Assembly (NCBI GenBank): GCA_017465465.1
Contig: JAFTWE010000046.1
Location: 1 to 50,341, forward strand
Reading direction: 5' to 3'
Source of the DNA: Clostridia bacterium
GTDB taxonomy: Bacteria; Bacillota; Clostridia; Oscillospirales; Acutalibacteraceae
Length of the DNA: 50,341 nt
Part shown: positions 34,165 to 42,621 of the stretch, in pieces
Layout: each line of letters begins with the position of its first letter
Position numbering within the stretch: position 1 is the first letter of the stretch
Position numbers and translations under genes: made by a program
Notes under the pieces: generated by a model
Told to the model about the DNA's origin: nothing
Databases searched by the model: none
The model's input: the letters and a program-made list of their open reading frames with translations, nothing else

Positions 34165-35156
34165 TTGCTGTTTAAGTAACTTTTTGCGTTTTCAAATAAT
34201 TCAGAACGGTTGTTGATGTTGAGCTTTTTGAAAATGCTTGATGTATGTTTTTTGATTGTGCTTTCTGTTACAAAAAGTTCATCGGCAATATCTTTCCGCT
34301 TTTTGTTCTGCATAATCAGTCTTAAAACCTCTTTTTCTCGTTGAGAAAGAGAACGGATATCATCCCAGCTTTCAAAAATAACATCAATCTGATTTTGCTC
34401 AAAATATCTGATATTTGCTGTTTGTTCGTCAGAAACAGTTTGTGCTGTTTCAATTTGAACTGCAACAGCTTCATCGGAAATTCCTTGAGTATCTGCAAGA
34501 CCGTAATCCTGTAAAATTCCGTACAGGAATAATATCAAGCCCTCTGTGATTATGTAGGATATTGACATAAATTCAAACCCTGCGTTTATACTGTTTTCAA
34601 TCAGCCAGATTACAATATTTCCGATAACAACAAACGAGAGAAAGATAGAGTGCTTGACAGAAACAACTGTCTTTTTTACGGCTGTGTATATGATAATTGC
34701 AATCATTGCAGAGAAATATGCAAACAGAAAAACCTTATATAAATTATGTAAAGGACCGTAATCTTTAACAAGAGTACCGACACCGTTTATGATTTCAAAA
34801 GAAACACTTTTATAATAAATCGGTAACCATCCGCCGCTTGAAGCAATGAAAAACATTATCATATTGTTGCCGATTAAAATACCCGGCAAGCTTTTCGGAT
34901 AAGTGAATCTCGACAGATTCATTATCATCATCAATATGGAAAAAGGAAGAAATATGCATCCGAGGTATGCGATTCTGTTTGCCCATAAAGCGAATTCAAG
35001 ATTATTCGCGACAGACAGAAGAAAATAACCCAGGTCACATACAGCTACACAAGCGAAAAGCAGCAGCAACCAAATATCGCGTTTTCTGTCAACAAAAAAA
35101 TACACAGCAATCATCAAAAGAGAAACGGCAAAAATAATACCGTAAAGAGTAGTCAT
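34152..35156 (-). CDS. Membrane-bound LuxR-type regulator with 7TM sensor region
   Basis: The 334-residue protein joins an N-terminal seven-helix membrane region (about residues 1-215) to a C-terminal LuxR/GerE helix-turn-helix (about 270-330: SLSQREKEVLRLIMQNKKRK, then ADELFVTESTIKKHTSSIFKKL). The membrane part resembles the 7TM module usually found on histidine kinases, so this looks like a one-component regulator: a membrane sensor fused directly to a DNA-binding domain with no phosphorelay. Its ATG follows the XRE gene stop by one base, with GGGGGAA as ribosome binding site in the end of that gene. It is divergent from the SPFH/TPM operon, its likely target. The ligand is unknown. Confidence 0.88.
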   Translation of the reverse strand: MTTLYGIIFAVSLLMIAVYFFVDRKRDIWLLLLFACVAVCDLGYFLLSVANNLEFALWANRIAYLGCIFLPFSILMMIMNLSRFTYPKSLPGILIGNNMIMFFIASSGGWLPIYYKSVSFEIINGVGTLVKDYGPLHNLYKVFLFAYFSAMIAIIIYTAVKKTVVSVKHSIFLSFVVIGNIVIWLIENSINAGFEFMSISYIITEGLILFLYGILQDYGLADTQGISDEAVAVQIETAQTVSDEQTANIRYFEQNQIDVIFESWDDIRSLSQREKEVLRLIMQNKKRKDIADELFVTESTIKKHTSSIFKKLNINNRSELFENAKSYLNSKIVQ

Positions 35157-35157
35157 A

Positions 35158-35382
35158 TTATTCCCCCTTTGCTGCTTTGATTTCTATTCCGTTACGCATA
35201 CAGAATGAATAGAATTTGCCCACCATTGCAAGATGCGGTGTTCTGTTTTCCCTTTCCCAACGGCTGACGGTAGCATAGGAAATGCCGATTTGCTCAGCAA
35301 GTTCAGTCTGTGTCAGTTGTAAGAGAATACGAACTGTTTTAACCTGTTCAGGAAAATTCAGATTTTTTATATCAAGTTTCAT
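35158..35382 (-). CDS. Small XRE-family helix-turn-helix regulator
   Basis: The 74-residue protein is almost only a Cro/C1-type DNA-binding domain (about residues 10-55): LLQLTQTELAEQIGISYATV then SRWERENRTPH. GGAG lies seven bases before the ATG, and the edge of a repeated inverted-repeat element lies just beyond it. It is cotranscribed with the membrane LuxR-type gene. The pair might act together at the divergent promoter; that is inferred from position. Confidence 0.88.
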   Translation of the reverse strand: MKLDIKNLNFPEQVKTVRILLQLTQTELAEQIGISYATVSRWERENRTPHLAMVGKFYSFCMRNGIEIKAAKGE

Positions 35383-35395
35383 AGTTTAACTCCAT

Positions 35396-35668
35396 AGGGT
35401 GACGGTAATAATCCGAACCGTGTTTTTATCGGATGATTCCCGCCACTTCTTTGTTAAAATACTCGCAAATCCGAAAGGATTTGCTGTGTTTTTGCCTTGA
35501 ATTGCCAAAAATCCTCTCGATAAAAAATCTTTGACCCGAAAGTTAAGATTTTTCAGATGATTTTTGGCTGTTGAGGGTGAAGATAGGCTGACGCCTTTCA
35601 AACCCGAAACGCCGAAAAGCGATGAAAAGGCTCACTTTCGGGCAGGTTCAGATTACTACCGTCACCCT
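35396..35668. repeat. Copy 2 of the inverted-repeat-bounded element, forming the XRE mRNA leader
   Basis: The 273-bp element has 24-base imperfect terminal inverted repeats starting AGGGTGACGGTAATAATC at one end and ending GATTACTACCGTCACCCT at the other, with TA on each outer side. Inside are a perfect hairpin with GAAA loop (35465-35484) and a core similar to 15192-15313. A minus-strand promoter starts transcription within ten bases of its outer edge, and its inner edge lies at the XRE ribosome binding site, so it makes up nearly the whole mRNA leader. It is either a MITE-like insertion or a cis-acting RNA. Confidence 0.8.
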
Positions 35669-35683
35669 AACTTTATATATCAT

Positions 35684-35712
35684 AATATAGCATAATTTGA
35701 ATTTTGTGTCAA
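35684..35712 (-). promoter_or_regulatory. Promoter of the XRE-LuxR transcript
   Basis: On the minus strand TTGACA (perfect -35), 17 bases, TATATT. The expected start near 35677 is just outside the repeat element. Confidence 0.8.
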
Positions 35713-35785
35713 TTTATGCACTAATTTGGTTTTTATGGCTTTGTTTAGACAACATATACAAATGAACGGTTTGTTTTTTGACAGG

Positions 35786-35841
35786 GTAGCCCTAAAGGTA
35801 GCCTTCTTTTTAAGAAAGTAACCTCCAGGGCTACTTATTTT
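35786..35841 (+). terminator. Leader hairpin/terminator in front of the SPFH operon
   Basis: GTAGCCCT and AGGGCTAC pair, with inner arms AGGT/ACCT and CTTCTT/AAGAAAG, followed by TTATTTTAAT. It could end transcripts coming from the left or act as an attenuator. A TTGACA lies just before it (35778-35783) but no good -10 follows at 17 bases. Confidence 0.6.
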
Positions 35842-35898
35842 AATAGGTTTTAACAGATAAAATAATATTGTAAATACACATACAAGGAGGTTGTTAAA

Positions 35899-36237
35899 AT
35901 GCTGAAAGCTGTAACAAAAAGGTTTACCGACAAGTCAACAATAAAGCAGTTTGAGTTTGAGTTCTATTGTGATTGTTGCGGTAAACCGATAAAAACAGAG
36001 GTTCACGAATTTGTTTCAGGTTTCAAAGATAAAAAGTTTTTAAGTAATGATGAACGGGAAGCAAGAGCAATCATTTACGCAAATGACCACGGCAAAGCCT
36101 ATGAGCGTGCAAACAATGAGGTTCGGCTTGAGCTTAACAGATGTGAAATTTGCGGAAATATGGTTTGTGAGGATTGCACGGTTTACGGCGAAAGCCTCAA
36201 CGGCGGGGTATGCTGTAAAATTTGTTCAAATAAATAA
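35899..36237 (+). CDS. Cysteine-rich zinc-binding protein, first gene of the SPFH operon
   Basis: The 112-residue protein has three cysteine groups: CDCCGK near residue 24, CEICGNMVCEDC near 83, and CCKIC at the end. These suggest one split zinc ribbon or two treble-clef-like sites. The middle is charged and helical. There is no membrane segment. AAGGAGG precedes the ATG. I do not recognise the family. It leads the operon and may act as a soluble sensor or adaptor for the SPFH protein, which begins 21 bases later. Confidence 0.8.
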   Translation: MLKAVTKRFTDKSTIKQFEFEFYCDCCGKPIKTEVHEFVSGFKDKKFLSNDEREARAIIYANDHGKAYERANNEVRLELNRCEICGNMVCEDCTVYGESLNGGVCCKICSNK

Positions 36238-36258
36238 TTCTGAAGGGAGAAATGCAAT

Positions 36259-37602
36259 ATGGGACTTATTAAAGCGGGCATAGGCGCACTCGGCGGTACA
36301 CTTGCTGACCAGTGGAAGGAGTTTTTCTACTGCGATTCGCTGGAAAACGATGTGCTTATGGTCAAAGGCTCAAAAAGAGTCGGCGGACGCTCATCAAACA
36401 CAAAAGGAAACGATAACATTATCTCCAACGGCTCGGGTATCGCTGTTGCTGACGGTCAGTGTATGATTATCGTTGAGCAAGGAAAGGTAGTCGAATTTTG
36501 TGCAGAGCCGGGTGAATTTACATACAACTCTTCAACGGAGCCTTCAATTTTCTCAGGCAAGCTCGGTGATTCAATCAAAGAAACCTTCAAGACAGTCGGC
36601 AAGCGTTTTACTTACGGCGGTGACACCGGCAAAGACCAGCGAGTTTACTATTTCAATACCAAAGAAATTCTCGACAACAAGTTCGGCACAGCCAATCCCT
36701 TTATGTTTGAGGTTGTAAACAAGCGAATCGGTATGGCAAGAACCGTTCAGGTAAGATGCAACGGTGTTTATTCCTACAAAATCACAGATCCGCTTCTTTT
36801 CTACACAAGGATTGCAGGTAACGTTGACGATGAATACAGACGCGATGAAATTGATATGCAGCTGAAAACCGAGTTTATTTCTGCTCTTCAGCCTGCATTT
36901 GCAAGACTGACAGAGCTTGAGCTCAGACCTGCTCAGATTCCTGCTCACACGACAGAGCTCAAGGATGCTATGAATGCGGCTCTTAAAGCTGAGTGGACAG
37001 ACCGCAGAGGTATTTCCGTTGAGTCAATTGCGCTCAATCCCATTACCCTCACAGACGAGGATATGAAGAAGATTACACAAATGGAGGATGCCGCAACAAT
37101 GGGCTCCAATCCGTTTATGATGGCAGGACGAATGACCGACGCACAGGCAAACGCTATGGAAGCGGCGGCAAGCAACCCCAACGGAGCAATGAACGGCTTT
37201 ATGGGCTTCAATATGGCAATGGGAGCAAACGGCGGCTTCAATGCGGCGCAGATGTATCAGGCAGGCGTTCAGCAACAGCAGCAGATGGCACAGCAACAGC
37301 CTGCTCCGACACCTGCACCGGCTGCTCCTGCACAGGGCGGTTGGAAATGCGCCTGCGGTGCAACGGTAAGTGGCAATTTCTGCACAGAATGCGGTGCAAA
37401 AAAGCCTGCTGAAGAAGGTTGGACTTGCTCTTGCGGAGCGGTGAATAAAGGCAAGTTCTGCCCCAACTGCGGAAGTAAAAAGCCTGAGGGCGCGCCGCTT
37501 TATCAGTGTGACAAATGCGGTTGGAAACCCGAGGACCCCCACAATCCGCCGAAATTCTGCCCCGAATGCGGAGACATTTTTAACGAAAACGATATTAATT
37601 AA
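36259..37602 (+). CDS. SPFH/virion-core-like protein with C-terminal zinc ribbons (YdjI-like)
   Basis: The 447-residue protein has an SPFH/Band 7-like domain (about residues 25-270; typical phrases VADGQCMIIVEQGKVVEF, YKITDPLLFYTRIAG, RRGISVESIALNPI). A low-complexity Met/Gln/Ala/Pro-rich linker follows (about 285-360), then three zinc ribbons (CACGA..CTECG, CSCGA..CPNCG, CDKCG..CPECG). This architecture is that of Bacillus YdjI and related virion-core proteins, which are recruited to stressed membranes. It has no membrane segment and begins MGLIKAG, a short amphipathic start shared by two other proteins of the operon. The zinc ribbons may be docking sites. Confidence 0.88.
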   Translation: MGLIKAGIGALGGTLADQWKEFFYCDSLENDVLMVKGSKRVGGRSSNTKGNDNIISNGSGIAVADGQCMIIVEQGKVVEFCAEPGEFTYNSSTEPSIFSGKLGDSIKETFKTVGKRFTYGGDTGKDQRVYYFNTKEILDNKFGTANPFMFEVVNKRIGMARTVQVRCNGVYSYKITDPLLFYTRIAGNVDDEYRRDEIDMQLKTEFISALQPAFARLTELELRPAQIPAHTTELKDAMNAALKAEWTDRRGISVESIALNPITLTDEDMKKITQMEDAATMGSNPFMMAGRMTDAQANAMEAAASNPNGAMNGFMGFNMAMGANGGFNAAQMYQAGVQQQQQMAQQQPAPTPAPAAPAQGGWKCACGATVSGNFCTECGAKKPAEEGWTCSCGAVNKGKFCPNCGSKKPEGAPLYQCDKCGWKPEDPHNPPKFCPECGDIFNENDIN

Positions 37603-37622
37603 TTTATAAAGGAGATTTAACT

Positions 37623-38555
37623 ATGGGACTTTTTGATAAGAAATTTTGTGACATCTGCGGAGATAAAATCGGACTTTTAGGCAACAGAAAGCTTGAAGAC
37701 GGCAATATGTGTAAGGACTGTGCAAAGAAGCTTTCACCCTTCTTCAGCGAAAGAAGAAGCTCAACTATTGCCGAAATCAAGCAGCAGCTTGCATACAGAG
37801 AGCAGAACAAGCAGATTCTTGCCGGCTTTTCACCGATGTTCACCTTTGGTGAGGACGATAAAATCTACATCGACCCGATGAAGCAGAGCTTTGTTGTTTC
37901 ACGCCGCAATCCCGGAAGCTGGAGTGACGAAAATCCCGATGTTATTCCGCTTTCAAGCGTAGCAGGCTGTAATCTCAGGGTTGATGAAGACCGTGAAGAA
38001 ATCTATACACAGGGTAAGGACGGCGAAGAGGTTAGCTACAATCCGCCGAGATATAAGTTTACTTGTGATTTCTACATTGACATCAAGGTAAATAATCCGT
38101 ATTTCGATGAAATAACTGCAAAACTCAATGACAGCGATGTTGAGGGTATGGGCACAATGGAATATAACCGCTATCAGCAGATGGCACAGCAGGTTATAAA
38201 CAACCTTACACAAAACGGTAATGCAGGTATACCGATGAGTGGCGGCTATAACCAGCCGATGAATAACGGTATGCCGATGAATCAGGGCTATGCTCCTGCA
38301 GGTGCTTACGGTCAGCCCAATCCCTATGCGCAACAGAATGCATACAATCAGCCGATGAACAACGGATATGCTCCTGCTAACGGATATAATCAGCCGATGA
38401 ATAATGGTTATAATCAGCCTATGAATCAGGGCTACAATCAGCGGCCGGCTTACGCTCAGCAGCCCGTATCACAGGCTTGGGTATGTCCCGCTTGTAACGC
38501 AACAAATGAAGGCGGAGCATTCTGCGCTTGCTGCGGAACACCCAGACAAAGATGA
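37623..38555 (+). CDS. DUF4428-type protein with Asn/Met/Gln repeat tail and zinc ribbon
   Basis: The 310-residue protein starts with a small zinc motif (CDICGD near residue 9, CKDCAK near 36), as in DUF4428 proteins. A beta-rich PH-like middle follows (about 65-175: YIDPMKQSFVV, VIPLSSVAGC). Residues about 205-285 are tandem repeats of NQPMNNGY-type units rich in Asn, Gln, Met, Pro, Gly and Tyr. The end is a zinc ribbon (CPACN..CACCG). The repeat region is prion-like in composition and may phase-separate or stick to partners. Its stop overlaps the start of the next tiny gene (ATGA). Confidence 0.82.
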   Translation: MGLFDKKFCDICGDKIGLLGNRKLEDGNMCKDCAKKLSPFFSERRSSTIAEIKQQLAYREQNKQILAGFSPMFTFGEDDKIYIDPMKQSFVVSRRNPGSWSDENPDVIPLSSVAGCNLRVDEDREEIYTQGKDGEEVSYNPPRYKFTCDFYIDIKVNNPYFDEITAKLNDSDVEGMGTMEYNRYQQMAQQVINNLTQNGNAGIPMSGGYNQPMNNGMPMNQGYAPAGAYGQPNPYAQQNAYNQPMNNGYAPANGYNQPMNNGYNQPMNQGYNQRPAYAQQPVSQAWVCPACNATNEGGAFCACCGTPRQR

Positions 38556-38710
38556 GTAAAATGAAAACCGCAGTCATTATTATTGTGATTGTTGCATTGG
38601 TTGCCGCCATTGCGGCAGGCGTGTGGTATTACAAAACCAAGTTCTATGTACCGGATAAAGACGGTATGGTTTATTATGATTCAGATATAAACAAGCAAGG
38701 AGATGATTAA
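38552..38710 (+). CDS. Small single-pass membrane protein, 52 residues
   Basis: The gene starts at an ATG overlapping the upstream stop in ATGA. The protein is one hydrophobic helix (about residues 5-27, rich in Ile, Val and Ala) followed by a short acidic tail (YVPDKDGMVYYDSDINK). A start at 38528 would overlap the upstream gene and has no ribosome binding site. Function is unknown; in this operon it could be a membrane anchor for one of the zinc-ribbon proteins. Confidence 0.75.
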   Translation: MSKMKTAVIIIVIVALVAAIAAGVWYYKTKFYVPDKDGMVYYDSDINKQGDD

Positions 38711-38712
38711 CC

Positions 38713-39783
38713 TTGTCAACAATTCTTGAACAGAAATGTCCGTGTTGCGGCGGTGCGGTTGAGTTCAATACAGGTGTGCAAAAGCTGAAATGCCCATTCT
38801 GCGACACCGAGTTTGATATTACCGCTATGCCCGAGGATACGGCAAATCAGGTTGAACAAATCAACTGGAATTCGCAAAGCTCACAATGGGGCGCAGGTGA
38901 AACAGACAGTATGAGCGTCTATGCCTGTAATTCCTGCGGCGGTGAAATTGTTGCCGACTCAACAACAGGTGCCACAACCTGTCCGTATTGCGGTAATCAG
39001 GTTGTTATGAAGGGTCAGTTTTCGGGCGCACTCAGACCCGACCTCGTTATTCCTTTCAAGCTCGATAAAAAGGCGGCAAAGGAAGCACTCAAAAAGCATA
39101 TCTCAACAAAAAAATTCGTGCCGAAATCATTTCTTGCCGATAACCGCCTTGAAGAAGTCAAGGGTGTTTATGTGCCTCATTGGCTTTTCACCTGCGATGC
39201 AATCGGCAACGCAAATTACAAAGCAAAAAAAGTAAAGAAATGGTCGGATGCAAATTACGACTACACCGAAACCTCATATTTTGATATTTACAGAAGCGGT
39301 AACATCGGCTTTGACAACATTCCCGTTGACGGCTCAACAAAAATGCCCGATGACCTTATGGAATCAGTCGAGCCCTTTGATTTGTCACAGGCTGTCGATT
39401 TCAATACCGCATATCTCGCAGGCTATCTTGCCGACAAGTACGATGTAACTGCGGAAGAAGGTATGCCGAGAGCGAACGAAAGAATAAGACAAAGCATCAT
39501 TGATTCTTTCAAAGAAACCGTAAAAGGCTATGATGAGGTTGAAAATCAGAGTGCGAATATGAATGTTGCCAACGGCTTATACAAATACGCACTCTATCCC
39601 GTGTGGCTTCTCAATACAAAGTGGAACGGCGAAAGCTTCACCTTTGCAATGAACGGACAGACAGGAAAATTTGTCGGTAATATCCCGACGGATAAAAAAG
39701 CTGTTACGAAGGCATCGCTTTTACTCGGTGCAGGTATCGGCGCTCTCATCTACGGTCTTTTATGGCTGATTGAGCTGTTTTAA
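38713..39783 (+). CDS. TFIIB-type zinc-ribbon protein (YdjG-like)
   Basis: The 356-residue protein starts at TTG (AAGGAG ten bases upstream), two bases after the small membrane gene. It has two zinc ribbons: CPCCGG..CPFCDT at residues 9-31 and CNSCGG..CPYCGN at about 74-97. A conserved body follows (PDLVIPFKLDKKAAKEALKK, then YVPHWLFTCD), and a C-terminal membrane segment is at about 332-352. This is the TFIIB-type zinc-ribbon family to which Bacillus YdjG belongs. The cytosolic body is probably held at the membrane by its tail. Confidence 0.88.
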   Translation: MSTILEQKCPCCGGAVEFNTGVQKLKCPFCDTEFDITAMPEDTANQVEQINWNSQSSQWGAGETDSMSVYACNSCGGEIVADSTTGATTCPYCGNQVVMKGQFSGALRPDLVIPFKLDKKAAKEALKKHISTKKFVPKSFLADNRLEEVKGVYVPHWLFTCDAIGNANYKAKKVKKWSDANYDYTETSYFDIYRSGNIGFDNIPVDGSTKMPDDLMESVEPFDLSQAVDFNTAYLAGYLADKYDVTAEEGMPRANERIRQSIIDSFKETVKGYDEVENQSANMNVANGLYKYALYPVWLLNTKWNGESFTFAMNGQTGKFVGNIPTDKKAVTKASLLLGAGIGALIYGLLWLIELF

Positions 39784-39797
39784 GGAGGTGCAGAAAT

Positions 39798-40532
39798 ATG
39801 ACTAAAAAGTTTGTGGCAATTCTTATTGCCGTTATAATCAGTTTTTCACTCGTGATTTCTGCATCAGCTTATACATACCAATACATTGAAGACTCTGCAG
39901 ATAATCTGACTTATGACGAAATTGAAGAGCTTGAAGCTTATGCAGAAAAAATCGAAAGCACTTACGGTATCTGCGTTATGCTTGGTATAGCCCAGAATAC
40001 TGACGGAATGTCTGACAGCGAATATGCACAGAAGATATATACTGATAACACCGGCAACGAAAACGGATTTATCCTTCTGCATAATGACAGCGAAAGCACC
40101 TATGCTGTGTTTGCATCAGGCAATGCAGATGAAATCTTTGACGACGAAGCCGTCAGTGAAATGCGTGATGCTTACAACTCAAACAACAGCTATTACGGTG
40201 GCATTTCCGACTACTACAAGGCGGCGGAAAGCTTGCTGGCAAGCGGCGAAACAGCGTCCGATAATGCAGAAACCATTACAACAGGTGACGACACCTCCGA
40301 CGAAAAGGACGGTGTGGGCATTATCTGGATTCCCGTTTCTTTGGGAATCGGTCTGCTCATCGGCTTCCTTATCATCAATTCAATCGCTTCAAAGAACAAG
40401 TCGGTTCATATGCAGAAAAATGCAACAGTCTACACTCGCCCGGGCAGTATGAATATTACGGGCAGCGCAGATAATTTCCTTTACAGTAATGTTGAACGCA
40501 GAGAAAAACCGAAGCAGGAAAACAAAAATTAA
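39798..40532 (+). CDS. TPM-domain membrane protein (YdjH/YgcG-like)
   Basis: The 244-residue protein has a signal peptide (about residues 1-24), an extracytoplasmic TPM domain (about 28-150: DSADNLTYDEIEELEAYAEK, then GFILLHN) and a membrane segment at about 178-197 with a short basic cytosolic tail. TPM domains are found in proteins linked to envelope maintenance and photosystem repair, some with phosphatase activity. Bacillus YdjH has the same architecture. AAGGAGG precedes the ATG. It gives the operon an outward-facing component. Confidence 0.88.
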   Translation: MTKKFVAILIAVIISFSLVISASAYTYQYIEDSADNLTYDEIEELEAYAEKIESTYGICVMLGIAQNTDGMSDSEYAQKIYTDNTGNENGFILLHNDSESTYAVFASGNADEIFDDEAVSEMRDAYNSNNSYYGGISDYYKAAESLLASGETASDNAETITTGDDTSDEKDGVGIIWIPVSLGIGLLIGFLIINSIASKNKSVHMQKNATVYTRPGSMNITGSADNFLYSNVERREKPKQENKN

Positions 40533-40552
40533 CCTTTAAGGAGGGATTTCCT

Positions 40553-41164
40553 ATGGGACTTTTTGATTCACTTAAAAGACAGGCAGAATCCGCAATTAAA
40601 AGAGAGGTTTCGCAAGGAATAAACAATGCGGTGAACAATGCCGCACAGTCAGTCGGTAAGGGTAAAAATCATACCGAAACCTTTACCTTTGCGTCACTTC
40701 CGACAAATGTTGCAGAGCTTCAAGCGTTCCCTGAAGCGAGCCTTGATTCTGCATTTAAAACAACGGCACTCACCCTTGCGGCTTTGTGCAATTATGAGCA
40801 CAACCCCGATGCAACAATCGAGATGCTGAACTTTCTCAAAGGACCCGGTGAAGTCAGCGGCTTTGAAAAGCAGTTCATCAAGGAGCACCTCGGCTCTGAG
40901 AGCTATAAAGCACGCTCATTTTTTGAAGGCGCAACTCCGCAGAACAGTTATCAGCCCAATACACCCTATAAAATAACAGTTATTGAAAACCCATACTCTT
41001 TTGATAACGAAAACTGGGCAACACTCTATGTTCAGAGCGGCGGTGCGGATAACCCGAGACCAATGAAGCTTCGTAAAAAACCTTCGACAGGTCAGTGGTT
41101 CCTTGTTGAAATCCAGTGTCTTGCCGATATACGTGTGCCTGTGGAGGAAGACCCCTGGGCATAA
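40553..41164 (+). CDS. Cytosolic protein, probably DUF6935
   Basis: The 203-residue protein opens with an amphipathic helix (MGLFDSLKRQAESAIKREV), followed by a glycine/lysine linker and a compact domain (residues about 50-200) with ALAALCNYEHNPDATIEML-like helices and a beta-rich end (YKITVIENPYSFDN; WATLYVQSGG). I associate it with DUF6935, from memory. The domain occurs in clostridial operons with SPFH and zinc-ribbon proteins. There is no signal peptide; the amphipathic start may touch the membrane. AAGGAGGG precedes the ATG. Confidence 0.75.
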   Translation: MGLFDSLKRQAESAIKREVSQGINNAVNNAAQSVGKGKNHTETFTFASLPTNVAELQAFPEASLDSAFKTTALTLAALCNYEHNPDATIEMLNFLKGPGEVSGFEKQFIKEHLGSESYKARSFFEGATPQNSYQPNTPYKITVIENPYSFDNENWATLYVQSGGADNPRPMKLRKKPSTGQWFLVEIQCLADIRVPVEEDPWA

Positions 41165-41191
41165 CATAATCAAAGCAAAGGAGATTTTTAT

Positions 41192-42616
41192 ATGAAAAAA
41201 ATATTTGCATTACTTCTTGCGTTTGTAATGGTATTTTCACTTGCGGCTTGCGGTGATAAAAATCCCGATAAACCCAACGATACAAAACAGCCTTCGGGTA
41301 ACGCAGACATCACTGCCTCATTCTTTGAGATTAAACTCAGTGAAGGCTGGATAAATATTGAAGAAGACTTCAAGAATGAAGAGGAATACGCCAAAGCTGT
41401 TCTTCAGGTTCTTGACCCCGAGGACAACGAATATTACTTAGTCGAGGCAACAATCAGCGTTGAAATTGATGAGCCTTACGATTTCCGTGAAGACCTTGTT
41501 GATTACGGCTTCAATCAGTATGAATATGAAGTAAATAAGGCTTATGAAACCGTTGAAATCGGCGGCGTTAACCTTCTTAAGTATGACGACGGCGAAGAAA
41601 CACTCGTTTATTTTAACCGTATTGAAGGTGCAAACGCATCGGTTTACATCAAGTTTGACGCAACTGATATCAAGGATGCCCACATTCAGGCATTGCTTGA
41701 CGGCATCACATTTAATATTAAAGATATCGGAAATGAAGACGGCCCGTGGGAGTGGGAAGGTAAGCCCTTCTCTGCTGAACCTGCAAGCGCGCAGGCGGGC
41801 TCATTGACAGTCAGCTCAACATTTGTTCCGTTTGAAAAGCCTGTCACAACCTTTGAAACCTTCGACCACTCCGTTGCCGCAATCGGTGACAGAGTATATG
41901 TTCTTGTTGACGGTGAACTCAGCGAGTGCCACTATGACGGCTCGGTATTGGCTTTTGTTCAGCCGATTGAGCTTCCCGAGGATGATTATGAAAGAGTTGA
42001 AGCAACAGCTGACGGCACTCTCTGGGTAAGCGGCGGTATGAACGACATTCTCTGCATCAAGGACGGCAAAACGGTTGCAACATACGAAGACATTGATAAT
42101 TTCGCAATTCATCCGTCGGGCAAATGGGGCGTTGACTTTTTCACTTCCAACGAATGTGAAATCTTGACCTTCAGCGGAAACACCTATACATCAAAGCCTG
42201 TTGTTTTCAAGGAAGCAGATACCATAATGCAGCTTTGTATTGACGAGAACAACATCTATGTATGTGCAAACGCGGCTGATGACAGCGGTCATAAGATATT
42301 TGTTTACAACAAAGACGGCAAACTGCAGAAAACTCTTTGCGATGCAGAGGGCGAAGGCCTCGGAAGTGTAACCTTTGTTACACAGACCTCCAACGGCTAC
42401 ATTGCTTTTGACGGCAATATGAGAGATGTTCTTCTGTGGGATAACAGCGGCAAATTCATTGCAGAGATTTCTGACGGAGATATTTTCTCCACAAATTACC
42501 CGTGGTTCTGCGATGCAACTGTTCTTTCCGACGGTAGTATCTTTACAATTATGACAGACGAGCGAGAAGACAAATCTGCAACAGAGGTCGTAGCGTTCAT
42601 TGTTAAAGGATTCTGA
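41192..42616 (+). CDS. Lipoprotein with beta-propeller-like C-terminal half
   Basis: The 474-residue lipoprotein has a signal peptide ending in the lipobox LAAC with Cys20. Residues 45-180 form a small alpha/beta domain (IKLSEGWINIEEDF). Residues about 215-470 contain repeated strands with Gly-Asp and Asp-Gly turns (GDRVYVLVDGE, ADGTLWVSGG, DGKLQKTL, DGSIFTIM), suggesting a beta-propeller. It should sit on the outer face of the membrane. It lies between the DUF6935-like gene and a second lipoprotein gene, with AAGGAG upstream. Confidence 0.82.
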   Translation: MKKIFALLLAFVMVFSLAACGDKNPDKPNDTKQPSGNADITASFFEIKLSEGWINIEEDFKNEEEYAKAVLQVLDPEDNEYYLVEATISVEIDEPYDFREDLVDYGFNQYEYEVNKAYETVEIGGVNLLKYDDGEETLVYFNRIEGANASVYIKFDATDIKDAHIQALLDGITFNIKDIGNEDGPWEWEGKPFSAEPASAQAGSLTVSSTFVPFEKPVTTFETFDHSVAAIGDRVYVLVDGELSECHYDGSVLAFVQPIELPEDDYERVEATADGTLWVSGGMNDILCIKDGKTVATYEDIDNFAIHPSGKWGVDFFTSNECEILTFSGNTYTSKPVVFKEADTIMQLCIDENNIYVCANAADDSGHKIFVYNKDGKLQKTLCDAEGEGLGSVTFVTQTSNGYIAFDGNMRDVLLWDNSGKFIAEISDGDIFSTNYPWFCDATVLSDGSIFTIMTDEREDKSATEVVAFIVKGF

Positions 42617-42621
42617 TTTTA

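Noticed and set aside
35386..35601. A 71-residue protein similar at its start to the frame before lepB2
   Set aside because: It is read from the second copy of the repeat. Similarity between the copies is better explained by DNA or RNA structure; the frame ends diverge and no ribosome binding site is present.
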